Of a stretch of 64,000 bases of DNA, positions 40,535-49,103 are shown one piece after another. The notes under the pieces were generated by a model. The model was not told the DNA's origin. It searched no databases and saw only the letters and a program-made list of their open reading frames with translations. Numbering within the stretch: the first letter of the stretch is position 1; every line of letters begins with the position of its first letter. A program made the translations under genes and the position numbers. Origin of the DNA: Rhizobium johnstonii 3841 (lineage in GTDB: Bacteria > Pseudomonadota > Alphaproteobacteria > Rhizobiales > Rhizobiaceae). The stretch lies in NCBI RefSeq assembly GCF_000009265.1, contig NC_008384.1, positions 124,001-188,000 on the forward strand, read 5' to 3'.

Positions 40535-40559
40535 TTTACTGCTCCATACGTTCCAACGA

Positions 40560-41651
40560 TCAGGCGTTGGATCCAAAGATTGCCTTGATCACTGCGTCTG
40601 TAACTTCGCGGGTAGTCGCTGTCCCGCCCACGTCAGGCGTTGAAATCCCAGCCGAGCACACCGTCTCGATGGCCTTCATAAGGCGGGCCGAAGCTTCGGC
40701 TTCGCCCAGATGGTCGAGCATCTGGCATGCGGTCCAAAACGAGGCGATCGGATTTGCGATGCCTTTTCCGGTGATGTCGAAGGCCGATCCGTGGATGGGC
40801 TCGAACATCGAGGGAAAGCGCCGTTCGGGGTCTATGTTGGCCGTCGGAGCCACACCGAGGCTGCCGGCGAGTGCGCCGGCCAAATCCGACAGGATATCGG
40901 CGTGGAGGTTTGTGGCGACAATCGTGTCGAGGCTTTCCGGATGAAGGGTCATGCGGACTGTCATGGCGTCGACAAGAACCTTGTCCCATTTGACGTCGGG
41001 GAATTCCGTGGACACCTCAGCCGCGATCTCGTCCCACAGCACCAGTCCGAAGCGCTGCGCGTTGGATTTCGTGACCACGGTAAGCAGCTTTCGCGGTCGT
41101 GATTGAGCAATGCGGAATGCAAAGCGCATGATGCGGGTGACGCCCACACGGGTGAAGATGGCTACCTCGGTAGCCACTTCCTCTGGCAAGCCTCGGTGTG
41201 CGCGGCCGCCGTGGCCGGAGTACTCGCCTTCCGAGTTCTCGCGGACGATAACCCAGTCGAGGTCACCGACCCCTCTGTCGCGTAGAGGAGTCGGTATCCC
41301 CGGGAGAATCCGCGTCGGGCGGACATTCGCGTATTGATCAAAGCCCTGGCAGATCGGAAGCCGCAGGCCCCACAGGGTGATGTGGTCTGCAATGTCGGGT
41401 GCGCCAACAGCGCCGAAATATATCGCATCATGCTTCCGCAGCTGCGCGAGACCGTCTTCCGGCATCATCTTGCCGTGCTCGCGGTAGTAGTCGGAACCCC
41501 AGTCGAATTGCGTGATCTCGAAGCGCAATCCATCTGAGCGCTGCTGAAGGGCATGCAGAACTTCGAGACCCGCACCGATGACTTCCGGCCCGATACCATC
41601 GGCGGGTATCGCGGCGATTTTGTGTGTGCGATCTCCGGATGGGGATGTCAT
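40560..41651 (-). CDS. Tartrate/D-malate dehydrogenase-type enzyme
   Basis: 363 aa of the isocitrate/isopropylmalate dehydrogenase superfamily. KIAAIPADGIGPEVIGAGLE is the start of the fold, LRLPICQGFDQYANVRP and VRENSEGEYSGHGGR mark the tartrate/D-malate branch, and metal ligands are in LVDAMTVRMTLHPE and ATNLHADILSDLAGAL. GSAFDITGKGIANPIASFWT is the NAD-site region. These enzymes oxidise and decarboxylate 2-hydroxy acids such as D-malate and tartrate. Its overlap (4 bp) with the ALDH gene puts it in the otn operon, where it may act on a related four-carbon hydroxy acid. Confidence 0.92.
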   Translation of the reverse strand: MTSPSGDRTHKIAAIPADGIGPEVIGAGLEVLHALQQRSDGLRFEITQFDWGSDYYREHGKMMPEDGLAQLRKHDAIYFGAVGAPDIADHITLWGLRLPICQGFDQYANVRPTRILPGIPTPLRDRGVGDLDWVIVRENSEGEYSGHGGRAHRGLPEEVATEVAIFTRVGVTRIMRFAFRIAQSRPRKLLTVVTKSNAQRFGLVLWDEIAAEVSTEFPDVKWDKVLVDAMTVRMTLHPESLDTIVATNLHADILSDLAGALAGSLGVAPTANIDPERRFPSMFEPIHGSAFDITGKGIANPIASFWTACQMLDHLGEAEASARLMKAIETVCSAGISTPDVGGTATTREVTDAVIKAIFGSNA

Positions 41652-43099
41652 GCGAATTCTGGCAACGAAGTTGCCTCCTCCTCAAACCCGTAGACGGATT
41701 TCGTCTCAAGGTATTCCTCGAGGCCGACGGTGCCCATGGACCGGCCGATGCCGGACTGCTTGTAGCCGCCCATCGGCGTGACCGAATTGGTGGCAGCTCC
41801 ATTAAAGCAGATGCGTCCTGCACGAAGGCCGGCAGAGAACTCGTATCCCTTTTTTCTGTCGCCGGCGAAGACGTAGCCGCCCAAGCCGTAGGGGCTGTCG
41901 TTCGCGATCTCCAAGGCCTGTTCCTCGGAAGAGTAGGGGATGACAGCAAGCACCGGACCAAAAATTTCTTCCTTGGCGATAGTCATCTCCGGGGTGACGT
42001 GGGTGAACACCGTCGGCTTGACGAAATAACCCTGGTTACGGCCCTCGGGTTTCCCGGTACCGCCGCAAGCGAGGCGGGCACCTTCGTCGATACCGATCTG
42101 GATATAGCGCTGGATGCTATCGTACTGAGACTTATTGACCACGGGACCCATGGTCGTGGCCGGATCACGAGGATCGCCCAGCTTGTACTTCGAAACCTCG
42201 TCGACCAGGTAGTTGGAGACTTCGTCGATCTGGCTTTCGTGAACAAGCATCCGGCTGGGAGCATGGCACGATTGGCCTGCGTTGAAGAAGCAGCGCTGGA
42301 TGTTCCACCGGGCGGCTTTCTCCAAGTCGGCGTCCTCGAGGACGATGTTCGCCGATTTGCCGCCAAGCTCCAGCGACACACGCTTGATCGTCTGGGCAGC
42401 GGCCTCGCCAACACGCGCACCGGCAGATGTCGAGCCTGTGAACGAGATCATATCGACCTCGGGATGGGTCGACATCGCTGCGCCAACTTCGCTGCCCCTA
42501 CCGATGATCAGATTGAAGACGCCAGCGGGTACGCCGGCTTTCTCGAAGACCTCGGCAAGGATGACCGAACTGATGGGCGATGCGTCTGAAGGCTTCAGAA
42601 GCAGGGTGCAGCCGGCAGCGATGCCGTAGATTGCTTTGATCACCGGCGTTTGGACGGGCCAATTCCAGGGCGAGATCAGGGCGCAAACCCCGATCGGCTC
42701 GCGACGGATGATCGTGTCCCCGAGGCGGCTTTCGAAATGATATGTCCGCAGGAGGTCGCGCGCGACCTTCATATGGCCGATGGGACCGGTTGCCTGCGCC
42801 CGTGCGCTGACAGGAATACCCACTTCCTGCGCCATCACGTCGGCGAACTCATCGACACGCTCTTCGTAGGCCGCGATGATGCGGTCGATCAGTGCTGCCC
42901 GCTCTTCCAGCGATGTCCTCGAGAAGGTCTCAAAGGCCCGGCGGGCTGCCAAAGCGGCCTTGTCCACGTCGGCCGCCATGCCGCCCGTGGTAACGGAAGC
43001 AAACGGTGTCTCCGTGTACGGGTCTGTCAACAGCTTCTGGCCGGCCTTGGCGGGCTCTTGCCAGCGGCCATCGATGTAAAGGTTTCCGTAATGTCTCAT
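41648..43099 (-). CDS. NAD(P)-dependent aldehyde dehydrogenase
   Basis: 483 aa from the ATG at 43099. ALDH motifs: ISPWNWPVQTPVIKAIYGIA, LLLKPSDASPISS, ISFTGSTSAGARVG, the general base Glu in SLELGGKSANIV, the catalytic Cys in NAGQSCHAPSRML, and KEEIFGPVLAVIPY. Gene order places it between the SDR and the tartrate-type dehydrogenase, so it likely turns a sugar-derived aldehyde into an acid for the operon. Specificity cannot be told from sequence. Confidence 0.95.
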   Translation of the reverse strand: MRHYGNLYIDGRWQEPAKAGQKLLTDPYTETPFASVTTGGMAADVDKAALAARRAFETFSRTSLEERAALIDRIIAAYEERVDEFADVMAQEVGIPVSARAQATGPIGHMKVARDLLRTYHFESRLGDTIIRREPIGVCALISPWNWPVQTPVIKAIYGIAAGCTLLLKPSDASPISSVILAEVFEKAGVPAGVFNLIIGRGSEVGAAMSTHPEVDMISFTGSTSAGARVGEAAAQTIKRVSLELGGKSANIVLEDADLEKAARWNIQRCFFNAGQSCHAPSRMLVHESQIDEVSNYLVDEVSKYKLGDPRDPATTMGPVVNKSQYDSIQRYIQIGIDEGARLACGGTGKPEGRNQGYFVKPTVFTHVTPEMTIAKEEIFGPVLAVIPYSSEEQALEIANDSPYGLGGYVFAGDRKKGYEFSAGLRAGRICFNGAATNSVTPMGGYKQSGIGRSMGTVGLEEYLETKSVYGFEEEATSLPEFA

Positions 43100-43124
43100 C
43101 AACTTACTCCGCTTGATCGACCGA

Positions 43125-43949
43125 TCAGAAGCTATGTGTGTAACCACCGTCGCAAGCGATCGTCTGCCCGGTGATGAAGGACGCAGCCGGCGAGGCGAGG
43201 AACATCGTGATACCAACCAGGTCCGAGGGGACGATGGTGCGTGGTATGCATTGGAGATCGATGTTTCGCTGAAGGATTTCCTGAGTCAGGCCGGCCTTGC
43301 GCTCTGCCACCTCGGTCGCGACGGTGCCGGGACGAATGCAGTTAGCGGTGACGCCAAACGGCCCAAGCTCACGGGCGAGCGAGTTGGTCATCCCGATGAG
43401 CGCCGACTTCGACGTCACGTAATGCAGGTAGTTCTTCGTTCCCCGGTGGACGGAGGCGGAAGAGATGTTGATGATGCGACCAAATCCGCGGTCCCGCATT
43501 CCGGGCGCTGCAGCGGCAGCACAGAAGAAGACGCCGTTCACATTGACGTCCATTACCTTCTGCCATTCCGAAGCCGGTATTTCATCGAACGGGCGTTTTA
43601 CGAGTGCAGAGAAGAGGGAAGCGTTGTTGACCAGGACATCGATGCGGCCGAATTCCTTCTTAACCGCAGCGACCATCGCATCGACTGAGTCCTTCTGGGA
43701 GACGTCCACCGACAACGCCAACGACCTGCCGCCGGCCTCCGAGATCTCTTTCGCGACGTTTTCGGAGTTGGTTATGCTGAGGTCGGCGATGACAGCTATC
43801 GCTCCCGCAGCGGCGAACTGTCGGGCGAGTTCGCGGCCGATACCTTGGCCGGAACCAGTCACGAGGACGACCCGGTCTTTAACGCTGAAATCTCGAGCTT
43901 CGGCCAGGAGAGCGGAAGCAACGTTGTTCGAGGCGGTTCCAATGTTCAC
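43125..43949 (-). CDS. SDR family NAD(P)-dependent oxidoreductase
   Basis: 274 aa. A 20-residue leader precedes the core (FSVKDRVVLVTGSGQGIGRE). The NNAS motif, the serine of INISSASVHRGTKNYLHYVT with YVTSK, and IRPGTVATEV are present. It ends with the typical ITGQTIACDGGYTHSF. Probably a sugar or polyol dehydrogenase. It is the first gene of the minus-strand otn operon, and a cluster of TCCA/TGGA motifs lies just upstream (43970-44035). Confidence 0.93.
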   Translation of the reverse strand: MNIGTASNNVASALLAEARDFSVKDRVVLVTGSGQGIGRELARQFAAAGAIAVIADLSITNSENVAKEISEAGGRSLALSVDVSQKDSVDAMVAAVKKEFGRIDVLVNNASLFSALVKRPFDEIPASEWQKVMDVNVNGVFFCAAAAAPGMRDRGFGRIINISSASVHRGTKNYLHYVTSKSALIGMTNSLARELGPFGVTANCIRPGTVATEVAERKAGLTQEILQRNIDLQCIPRTIVPSDLVGITMFLASPAASFITGQTIACDGGYTHSF

Positions 43950-43969
43950 GATAGTCCTCCGATAGACTT

Positions 43970-44035
43970 TCCAACTGGACTTTCGCTTTGCGGTCCAATG
44001 GATCGAGATGTGATTCCTCAGGCCGCCAACTGGAC
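43970..44035. promoter_or_regulatory. Three TCCA/TGGA motifs upstream of the otn operon
   Basis: TCCAACTGGAC at 43970-43980, TCCAATGGA at 43994-44002 and CCAACTGGAC at 44026-44035 lie within the 105-bp gap between the aldolase stop and the SDR start. The first and third are direct copies. They look like binding sites for a dimeric regulator, for example of GntR or IclR type, different from the ATAAC-type boxes. Confidence 0.45.
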
Positions 44036-44054
44036 GGCTATGTTCTTGTTGGGC

Positions 44055-44888
44055 TCAGCGAAACGAAGCGGCCGTTGCTATCGCCGTGTTCGTCAGGAAG
44101 CCTGTGTCACTGCCCGTCGAGACATACCGCGCGCCCATGCGGAGGATTTCCTTCGCGATTTCAGGACGCGTGTTGAGCCCGCCCACTCCCAGGTGCTTGC
44201 CCTTCGCACTGCAGACCTCAAGGACGTGCTTGTAGGCCTCCATGACTCTCGGGCTATCGAGCTGGCCGGGAATGCCCAACGAGTTGCAGAGGTCGTTGGT
44301 GCCCACGAGAAGCATGTCCATGCCGTCCACCGACGCGATGTCCGCCGCATTCTCAACGGCGTTTACGGACTCGATCATCCCAACGACCAAGGTCGCTTCA
44401 TTCATCTTCGCCATGGTTTCGGCAGCTGGTCCCCCGCGGAAAAGCGTATGGGCGTTGGTCGCGAGGAGCGATCGATCACCCTTGGGCGCGAACAATGCCG
44501 CTTCGACGATGTCTTCCGCTTGAGCCCGGGTTTCCACGTGAGGGACGATCACGCCCTGCGCACCTGTTTCGAGGGTGCGGCTGATGTCGGCCTTGTTGTG
44601 CCCGGCTACACGAACAAGCGGCGTCACCCCAAGTGCGGCCGCCGTGATACTGATCTGGCTGACGGTCTCGAGCGAGAAACTGTTGTGCTCCAGGTCGATA
44701 TAGAGGCAGTCGAAGCCCGCGCTACGGGCAATCGCTGCGATCTCGACGCCGCGGACGATGCGCACGATCATGCCAACGGCTACCTCGCCGGCGTTCATGC
44801 GTGTCTTCATCAGGTTTTTGATAGGCGTTTCGATCGGATGCATATGGAATTCCAAACTCGCGAGGGTCTCGCGTTCTGACTTCATCAT
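44055..44888 (-). CDS. HpcH/HpaI-type aldolase
   Basis: 277 aa (ATG at 44888; ATG at 44843 is a possible alternative). The TIM barrel has DCLYIDLEHNSFSLETVSQI, the HpaI-like GAQGVIVPHVETRAQAEDIV, the metal ligands Glu and Asp in GMIESVNAVEN and SVDGMDMLLVGTNDL, and the Gly-rich end GARYVSTGSDTGFL. Enzymes of this family reversibly cleave 2-keto-3-deoxy acids to pyruvate and an aldehyde. It faces the cupin gene across a shared promoter region with an ATAAC-type box. Confidence 0.92.
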   Translation of the reverse strand: MMKSERETLASLEFHMHPIETPIKNLMKTRMNAGEVAVGMIVRIVRGVEIAAIARSAGFDCLYIDLEHNSFSLETVSQISITAAALGVTPLVRVAGHNKADISRTLETGAQGVIVPHVETRAQAEDIVEAALFAPKGDRSLLATNAHTLFRGGPAAETMAKMNEATLVVGMIESVNAVENAADIASVDGMDMLLVGTNDLCNSLGIPGQLDSPRVMEAYKHVLEVCSAKGKHLGVGGLNTRPEIAKEILRMGARYVSTGSDTGFLTNTAIATAASFR

Positions 44889-44969
44889 TCGTGCCGTTTG
44901 GCTGTGCTAAGGTTGTGCAGGCAACCATGACCGCGATCAAGAGCGCCGGCGGGGCGAGGGCCCAGAGTA

Positions 44970-44984
44970 ATAACAAGATGTTAT
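44970..44984. promoter_or_regulatory. LysR-type box, divergent aldolase/cupin promoter
   Basis: ATAACAAGATGTTAT: perfect 5-bp arms ATAAC and GTTAT around 5 bp, which gives the T-N11-A form. It lies 82 bp upstream of the aldolase ATG and 95 bp upstream of the cupin ATG. Confidence 0.6.
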
Positions 44985-45078
44985 AGCTCGATTTTGGGGA
45001 GGATTACGGAGCGACCCACTTTTCTATTATCTGGAGTCAACCGGACGGTTTTCACCGAAGACAAGAGAGGAGTGAAAG

Positions 45079-45918
45079 ATGCGTATTTCAGATGTAGCTA
45101 GTGCAGAGGGCGGCGCAGTCGGATCGATGCGCGTAGGCAAGCTCGATCAGAAGTTCCTGCTGCAAGGAGAGGATGGCTCTCCGAACAACTACCTGCTCAA
45201 CGTAGGCCTCACGGGCTCCGGCGGTTGGGGTACCCCACGCCATCGCCACAACTTCGATCAAATCCGTTATGTCCTAAAGGGCAAGTATCCGGCGTCGCCG
45301 CACAAGATCATGGGCGAAGGCTCCGTCGCGTACTTCCCGGAAAGCGTCCACTACGGGCCGCAGGATCGTCCGGAAGGCCTCGAAATGATGGTGATCCAGT
45401 TCGGTGGCGCGAGCGGAGAAGGCTTCCTCAGCACGCCGCGTCGGGAAGAAGCGAATGAGGCCCTCAAGGCCAAGGGCGAGTTCAAGGACGGCATCTTCAC
45501 CTGGATCGACGACAAGGGTCAGAAGCACAACGTGGACGGCGCGACGGCTTGCTACGAAGAAGCCATGGGTAAGAAGATGGTTCTTGCCAAGCCTCGCTAC
45601 GACGATGTCGTCATGATGGACCCGGATTCGTACGATTGGATCGAGACCGGTACGTCCGGCGTATCCAGGAAGCTCCTGGGCACGTTCACCGAACGCGATA
45701 CCAAGATCGGTTTCGTGAAGGTCGACGGCGGCGCAACGTTCAACACGGGCACCCGGTCTCAGATCGAAGTGCTTTTCATGAGCAAGGGCAATATCACCGT
45801 CAACGGAAAGACCTATGGCGATAAGACGGCCATTGAACTGGTGCCGTCCGACGCTCCGGTTGACATCAAGGCGAACGAAGATTCCCTGTTCTTCTCGGTT
45901 ACGCTGCCAAAGTTCTGA
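45079..45918 (+). CDS. Cupin domain protein (279 aa, apparently bicupin)
   Basis: AGAGAGGAG precedes the ATG. The first cupin barrel (about 30-125) has the metal motif TPRHRHNFDQIRYVLKGKYP and the second-half motif AYFPESVHYGPQ. The last 80 residues (TKIGFVKVDGGATFNTGTRS, IEVLFMSKGNITVNGKTYGD) form a second, partial barrel whose metal ligands are less clear. A fixed helical insert with KDGIFTWIDDKGQKH lies between them. The enzymatic role is unknown; cupins of this kind act as dioxygenases, isomerases or sensors. It ends in a strong hairpin. Confidence 0.88.
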   Translation: MRISDVASAEGGAVGSMRVGKLDQKFLLQGEDGSPNNYLLNVGLTGSGGWGTPRHRHNFDQIRYVLKGKYPASPHKIMGEGSVAYFPESVHYGPQDRPEGLEMMVIQFGGASGEGFLSTPRREEANEALKAKGEFKDGIFTWIDDKGQKHNVDGATACYEEAMGKKMVLAKPRYDDVVMMDPDSYDWIETGTSGVSRKLLGTFTERDTKIGFVKVDGGATFNTGTRSQIEVLFMSKGNITVNGKTYGDKTAIELVPSDAPVDIKANEDSLFFSVTLPKF

Positions 45919-45927
45919 TAACTCAAA

Positions 45928-45955
45928 ATGCCGGCGTGACCCGTCACGCCGGCAT
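45928..45955 (+). terminator. Terminator-like hairpin after the cupin gene
   Basis: 12-bp arms ATGCCGGCGTGA and TCACGCCGGCAT around CCCG, 10 bp after the cupin stop. The tail is only TATTGTGTTT, so termination may be partial. Confidence 0.6.
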
Positions 45956-46324
45956 TATTGTGTTTGGCGCATTGGTCCTGTCCGACCCCGGACCGCAGGG
46001 CATCCGCCGTCAGCGAAAGCGCAGGATTCTTCTGCCTGCCGTTGGGATAGTAGAGGTCGTATTCCTCGAACAATGGACACCAAGCACTTGGGTCAGTTCT
46101 CCACTTCGATGTGACCCGCGACCATAGACTCTGGCGCTGCCAACTTCAGGGCCACCGTCTTTTTCGGTCCCTTCTCTGATCTTGGCCGGTGTTCTAGACA
46201 CCGCCTCGTTCAACTTTCACCCCACAACTTGCCTAGCGATGACGCCGATTGATGACTGTCATTGATAAGTACAAGCGAATTGCAGCGGGTAATCAAATAA
46301 CGTCGCCTGGCTTACCTTTGAGGA
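45956..46324. other. Intergenic region
   Basis: No gene recognised. No ATAAC-N5-GTTAT dyad is found, although a half-site ATAAC occurs near 46297, just upstream of the MFS gene. Confidence 0.35.
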
Positions 46325-47527
46325 ATGACACATCAATCTGTAATCCAATCCAGCATCCATCCCGAGTCCCAAGCAGCTCCTGCGGCATGGGGTGCGGTTT
46401 TCGCAATGGCCCTCTGCGTCGCGGTGCTGATCGCTTCTGAGTTTATGCCAGTCAGCCTGCTGTCACCTATAGCTGGCGACCTCGGGATCACCGACGGTCG
46501 GGCTGGTCAGGCGATATCGGTCTCCGGCATCTTCGCGGTTGTCACCAGCCTCTTCGTGTCGAACTTCACCCGCAGGATCGACCGACGCCTCGTGTTGGTA
46601 TCGCTGTCGCTAATCCTTGTGATCTCGGGGCTGGTCGTCACCTTTGCGCAATACTACTCAGTTTTGATGGTCGGACGCGCTCTTCTGGGCGTCGCCATCG
46701 GCGGTTTCTGGTCCATGTCCACCGCCATAGTCATGCGCCTAGTCCCTGCCGACTCGGTTCCCAAAGCGCTGGCCACGCTCAACGCTGGCAATGCCATCGC
46801 GGCAACGATCTCAGCGCCTTTGGGGAGCATGCTGGGGAGCTATGTCGGGTGGCGTGGCGCGTTCTTTGCAGTTGTCCCGCTCGCGTTGCTTTCGCTTGTT
46901 TGGCAATGGCTCAGCCTTCCGTCCCTCCCGCCACGGAAGAGAGAGGGGCCGCCACACGTCATCAGATTGCTCCGGCGTAAACAGGTGGCTCTCGGGATGG
47001 CGTCCATTACCCTGCTGTTCGCCGGACAGTTCGCGCTGTTCACGTATCTCCGACCCTTTCTAGAGACTGTGACGGCGGTATCTGTGTCGACCCTTTCTCT
47101 TCTCCTCCTGCTGATGGGATTGGCGGGCGTTGCGGGGACCTACTTGATCAGTGGTTTGCTGCAGACCCGGCTATTCAGCGTTCTGAGCGTAGTTCCGATT
47201 GCCATGGCAGCAGTCGCCGTAGGTCTGGTGGCTTTCGGCACCTCAGTTCCGATCACAGCAATTCTTCTTGTAGGCTGGGGACTCTTGGGGACGGCGGTAC
47301 CTGTTGGTTGGGGGACATGGCTTACCAGAGCGATGCCTGATGACGCGGAGGCCGGCGGCGGCCTTCAGGTTGCGACAATCCAGCTCGCCATCACGTTCGG
47401 CGCTTCGTTGGGTGGGGTGCTGTTTGATGGAGCGGGCTGGCAAACTACTTTTCTGTTCGCTGCGCTCACTCTCGTTGGGTCGTCTATGTTTGCGGTCCTC
47501 GTATGGCGTGCAACGGTTAAGCCATGA
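46325..47527 (+). CDS. MFS transporter (DHA1-type exporter)
   Basis: 400 aa with about 12 hydrophobic segments after a short polar leader. FMPVSLLSPIAGDLGITDGR AGQAISVSG near the start and NFTRRIDRRLVLV (motif A region) are typical of the DHA1/NepI-like exporters of sugars, nucleosides or drugs. RALLGVAIGGFWSMSTAIVM and NAGNAIAATISAPLGSMLGS (motif C-like) also fit. Its stop overlaps the next gene by 4 bp. The role in the island is likely export or efflux rather than uptake. Confidence 0.92.
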   Translation: MTHQSVIQSSIHPESQAAPAAWGAVFAMALCVAVLIASEFMPVSLLSPIAGDLGITDGRAGQAISVSGIFAVVTSLFVSNFTRRIDRRLVLVSLSLILVISGLVVTFAQYYSVLMVGRALLGVAIGGFWSMSTAIVMRLVPADSVPKALATLNAGNAIAATISAPLGSMLGSYVGWRGAFFAVVPLALLSLVWQWLSLPSLPPRKREGPPHVIRLLRRKQVALGMASITLLFAGQFALFTYLRPFLETVTAVSVSTLSLLLLLMGLAGVAGTYLISGLLQTRLFSVLSVVPIAMAAVAVGLVAFGTSVPITAILLVGWGLLGTAVPVGWGTWLTRAMPDDAEAGGGLQVATIQLAITFGASLGGVLFDGAGWQTTFLFAALTLVGSSMFAVLVWRATVKP

Positions 47528-47979
47528 TTACTCATCGCAGAAACATTCTTCTCGGGATAGGTGCCGCCATGATCGTACCAAATGCTGGACTCGGCCAACA
47601 ACCTGCCCAGGTCAACGGAAACAGTTCGACTGCTGTACGGGTGAGATTTACCTTTGGCGACTCCACAATGACCGCCACACTCAACGACAGTCCGTCCGCG
47701 GGGGACTTCGCATCGATGTTGCCTTTGGACCTCACAATCGAGGACTACAGTCATAACGAAAAAATCGTTCGGCTACCCAGAAAGCTAACCGACGAGGGAA
47801 GTGGGCCTTTTGATAACGAGCGACCCGGAGACCTCTGCTATTTCAAGCCGTGGGGAAATCTGGCGCTTTTCTATGGCGGCTACAAATGGGATGGCCTGAT
47901 CCGTCTCGGTCGGTTCGAGGATGGCTTTGATCCGCTGCGCATTCGAGGAAATTTCTCGGTCCGCATCGAACGTGCCTAA
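47524..47979 (+). CDS. Cyclophilin-like fold protein with leader peptide
   Basis: 151 aa. A leader (MITHRRNILLGIGAAMIVPN AGLGQ) of Tat-like form precedes a beta-rich domain: VRVRFTFGDSTMTATLNDSP SAGDFASMLPLDLTIEDY, DLCYFKPWGNLALFYGGY and RLGRFEDGFDPL. This is the pattern of the cyclophilin-like proteins (Cyclophil_like family), whose function is poorly known. Its ATG overlaps the MFS stop (ATGA), so the two are coupled. Probably exported. Confidence 0.75.
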   Translation: MITHRRNILLGIGAAMIVPNAGLGQQPAQVNGNSSTAVRVRFTFGDSTMTATLNDSPSAGDFASMLPLDLTIEDYSHNEKIVRLPRKLTDEGSGPFDNERPGDLCYFKPWGNLALFYGGYKWDGLIRLGRFEDGFDPLRIRGNFSVRIERA

Positions 47980-48108
47980 ACTTTTTGTCGAGCCAACGAT
48001 AGCTCAACTTTCAGCATCAAGGCCAAACGGCTCCGCTACAGAACCCGCAGACGGGACGCTGAAGCTCACTCGGTTTCGGTTGGGGAGGGGCGGTTGCGCA
48101 TGATGGCG

Positions 48109-49047
48109 TTAAGCTGGAACTTCGTCCAACTTCTTGTCCCTGCAAAGCTCCATGCCGACCTCGGTCACACACGCGACAAGGTCTTTCCGTGGCTGATCCA
48201 TGACGTAACCCTCACGGAAAAAGACCGCGATATCTCTATTGAGCGTGGGATCGAAGAAAGGCAGTTCGTAGAGCCTTTGCTCGGCGACCTCCTCGCGGAC
48301 AGCATGGGCCGGCAACAGGGCCAAGTGCTCGGTCTCTGCCACCAATGACTTGAGCAAGGACACCGATCCGCAGACCGTAATCTGGGGAAGGGGAGCGTCC
48401 ATGGTCCGCATGATGTGATCCAAGACCGTGTGTGTCCTGCGTGACGTTGGGCTGATCCACGGATATTTCACCAGGTCGCCCCAGGTAAGCGTTTCCAATT
48501 CCCGCAGCGGATGGTTTATTCCAGCGATCACACGCAGGGTGTCGCGGAAGAGGACCCTCTGACGTAGGCCGTCGAGCATATCGAAGACCTTTGTGAACCC
48601 GATCACGAAATCAAAATCGCGACGAAGAAGACCCGTGAGAAGATCGACTTGAGCGTTTTCGACGACCTCGAGATGGCCGCCCTCGTGGGTCTCGCGCCAT
48701 TTGCTGAGCGCCATCGGCACGATTTTGCTGGCAAGGCTTGGTAGGCTGCCGATGCGAATGGACTCGCTCCGACAATCGTCCGCGTTCAAAAGGTCCCGTT
48801 CCGCGAGCTGAATCTCTTCCCTGATAAGACGCGCATGACAGTAAAGGATGTCGCCTTTCCTTGTCGCGACAATGCCTTTAGGGCCGCGCTCGAGAAGTTG
48901 CATCCCAAGCTCGGCCTCCAGGCGGTCCATCGATGTCGACAAGGCCGGCTGCGACACGCTCAACTGGCGCGCCGCGCGATTCAAGCTGCCTTGCTCGATG
49001 ACGGCGGCAAAATAGAGAAGCTTTTTGGGATCGATCTCAAGCGCCAT
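48109..49047 (-). CDS. LysR-type transcriptional regulator
   Basis: 312 aa. N-terminal winged helix (LYFAAVIEQGSLNRAARQLS then VSQPALSTSMDRLEAELGMQ) and an effector-binding domain (about 90-300) with SIRIGSLPSLASKIVPMALS, DFDFVIGFT and ETEHLALLPAHAV. It is the only intact LysR gene in the window and lies at the end of the minus-strand ALDH/hydroxyacid dehydrogenase unit, 56 bp after the ALDH gene. LysR dimers bind T-N11-A dyads; such sites recur in the intergenic regions of the island, so this protein is the first candidate for their reader. Its effector may be a pathway intermediate. Confidence 0.95.
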   Translation of the reverse strand: MALEIDPKKLLYFAAVIEQGSLNRAARQLSVSQPALSTSMDRLEAELGMQLLERGPKGIVATRKGDILYCHARLIREEIQLAERDLLNADDCRSESIRIGSLPSLASKIVPMALSKWRETHEGGHLEVVENAQVDLLTGLLRRDFDFVIGFTKVFDMLDGLRQRVLFRDTLRVIAGINHPLRELETLTWGDLVKYPWISPTSRRTHTVLDHIMRTMDAPLPQITVCGSVSLLKSLVAETEHLALLPAHAVREEVAEQRLYELPFFDPTLNRDIAVFFREGYVMDQPRKDLVACVTEVGMELCRDKKLDEVPA

Positions 49048-49103
49048 CGCTAGAACTCACCTCCATTGGTTCGAAGATGAGTCTAAGCCTTTGAGCTTGA
49101 AAA

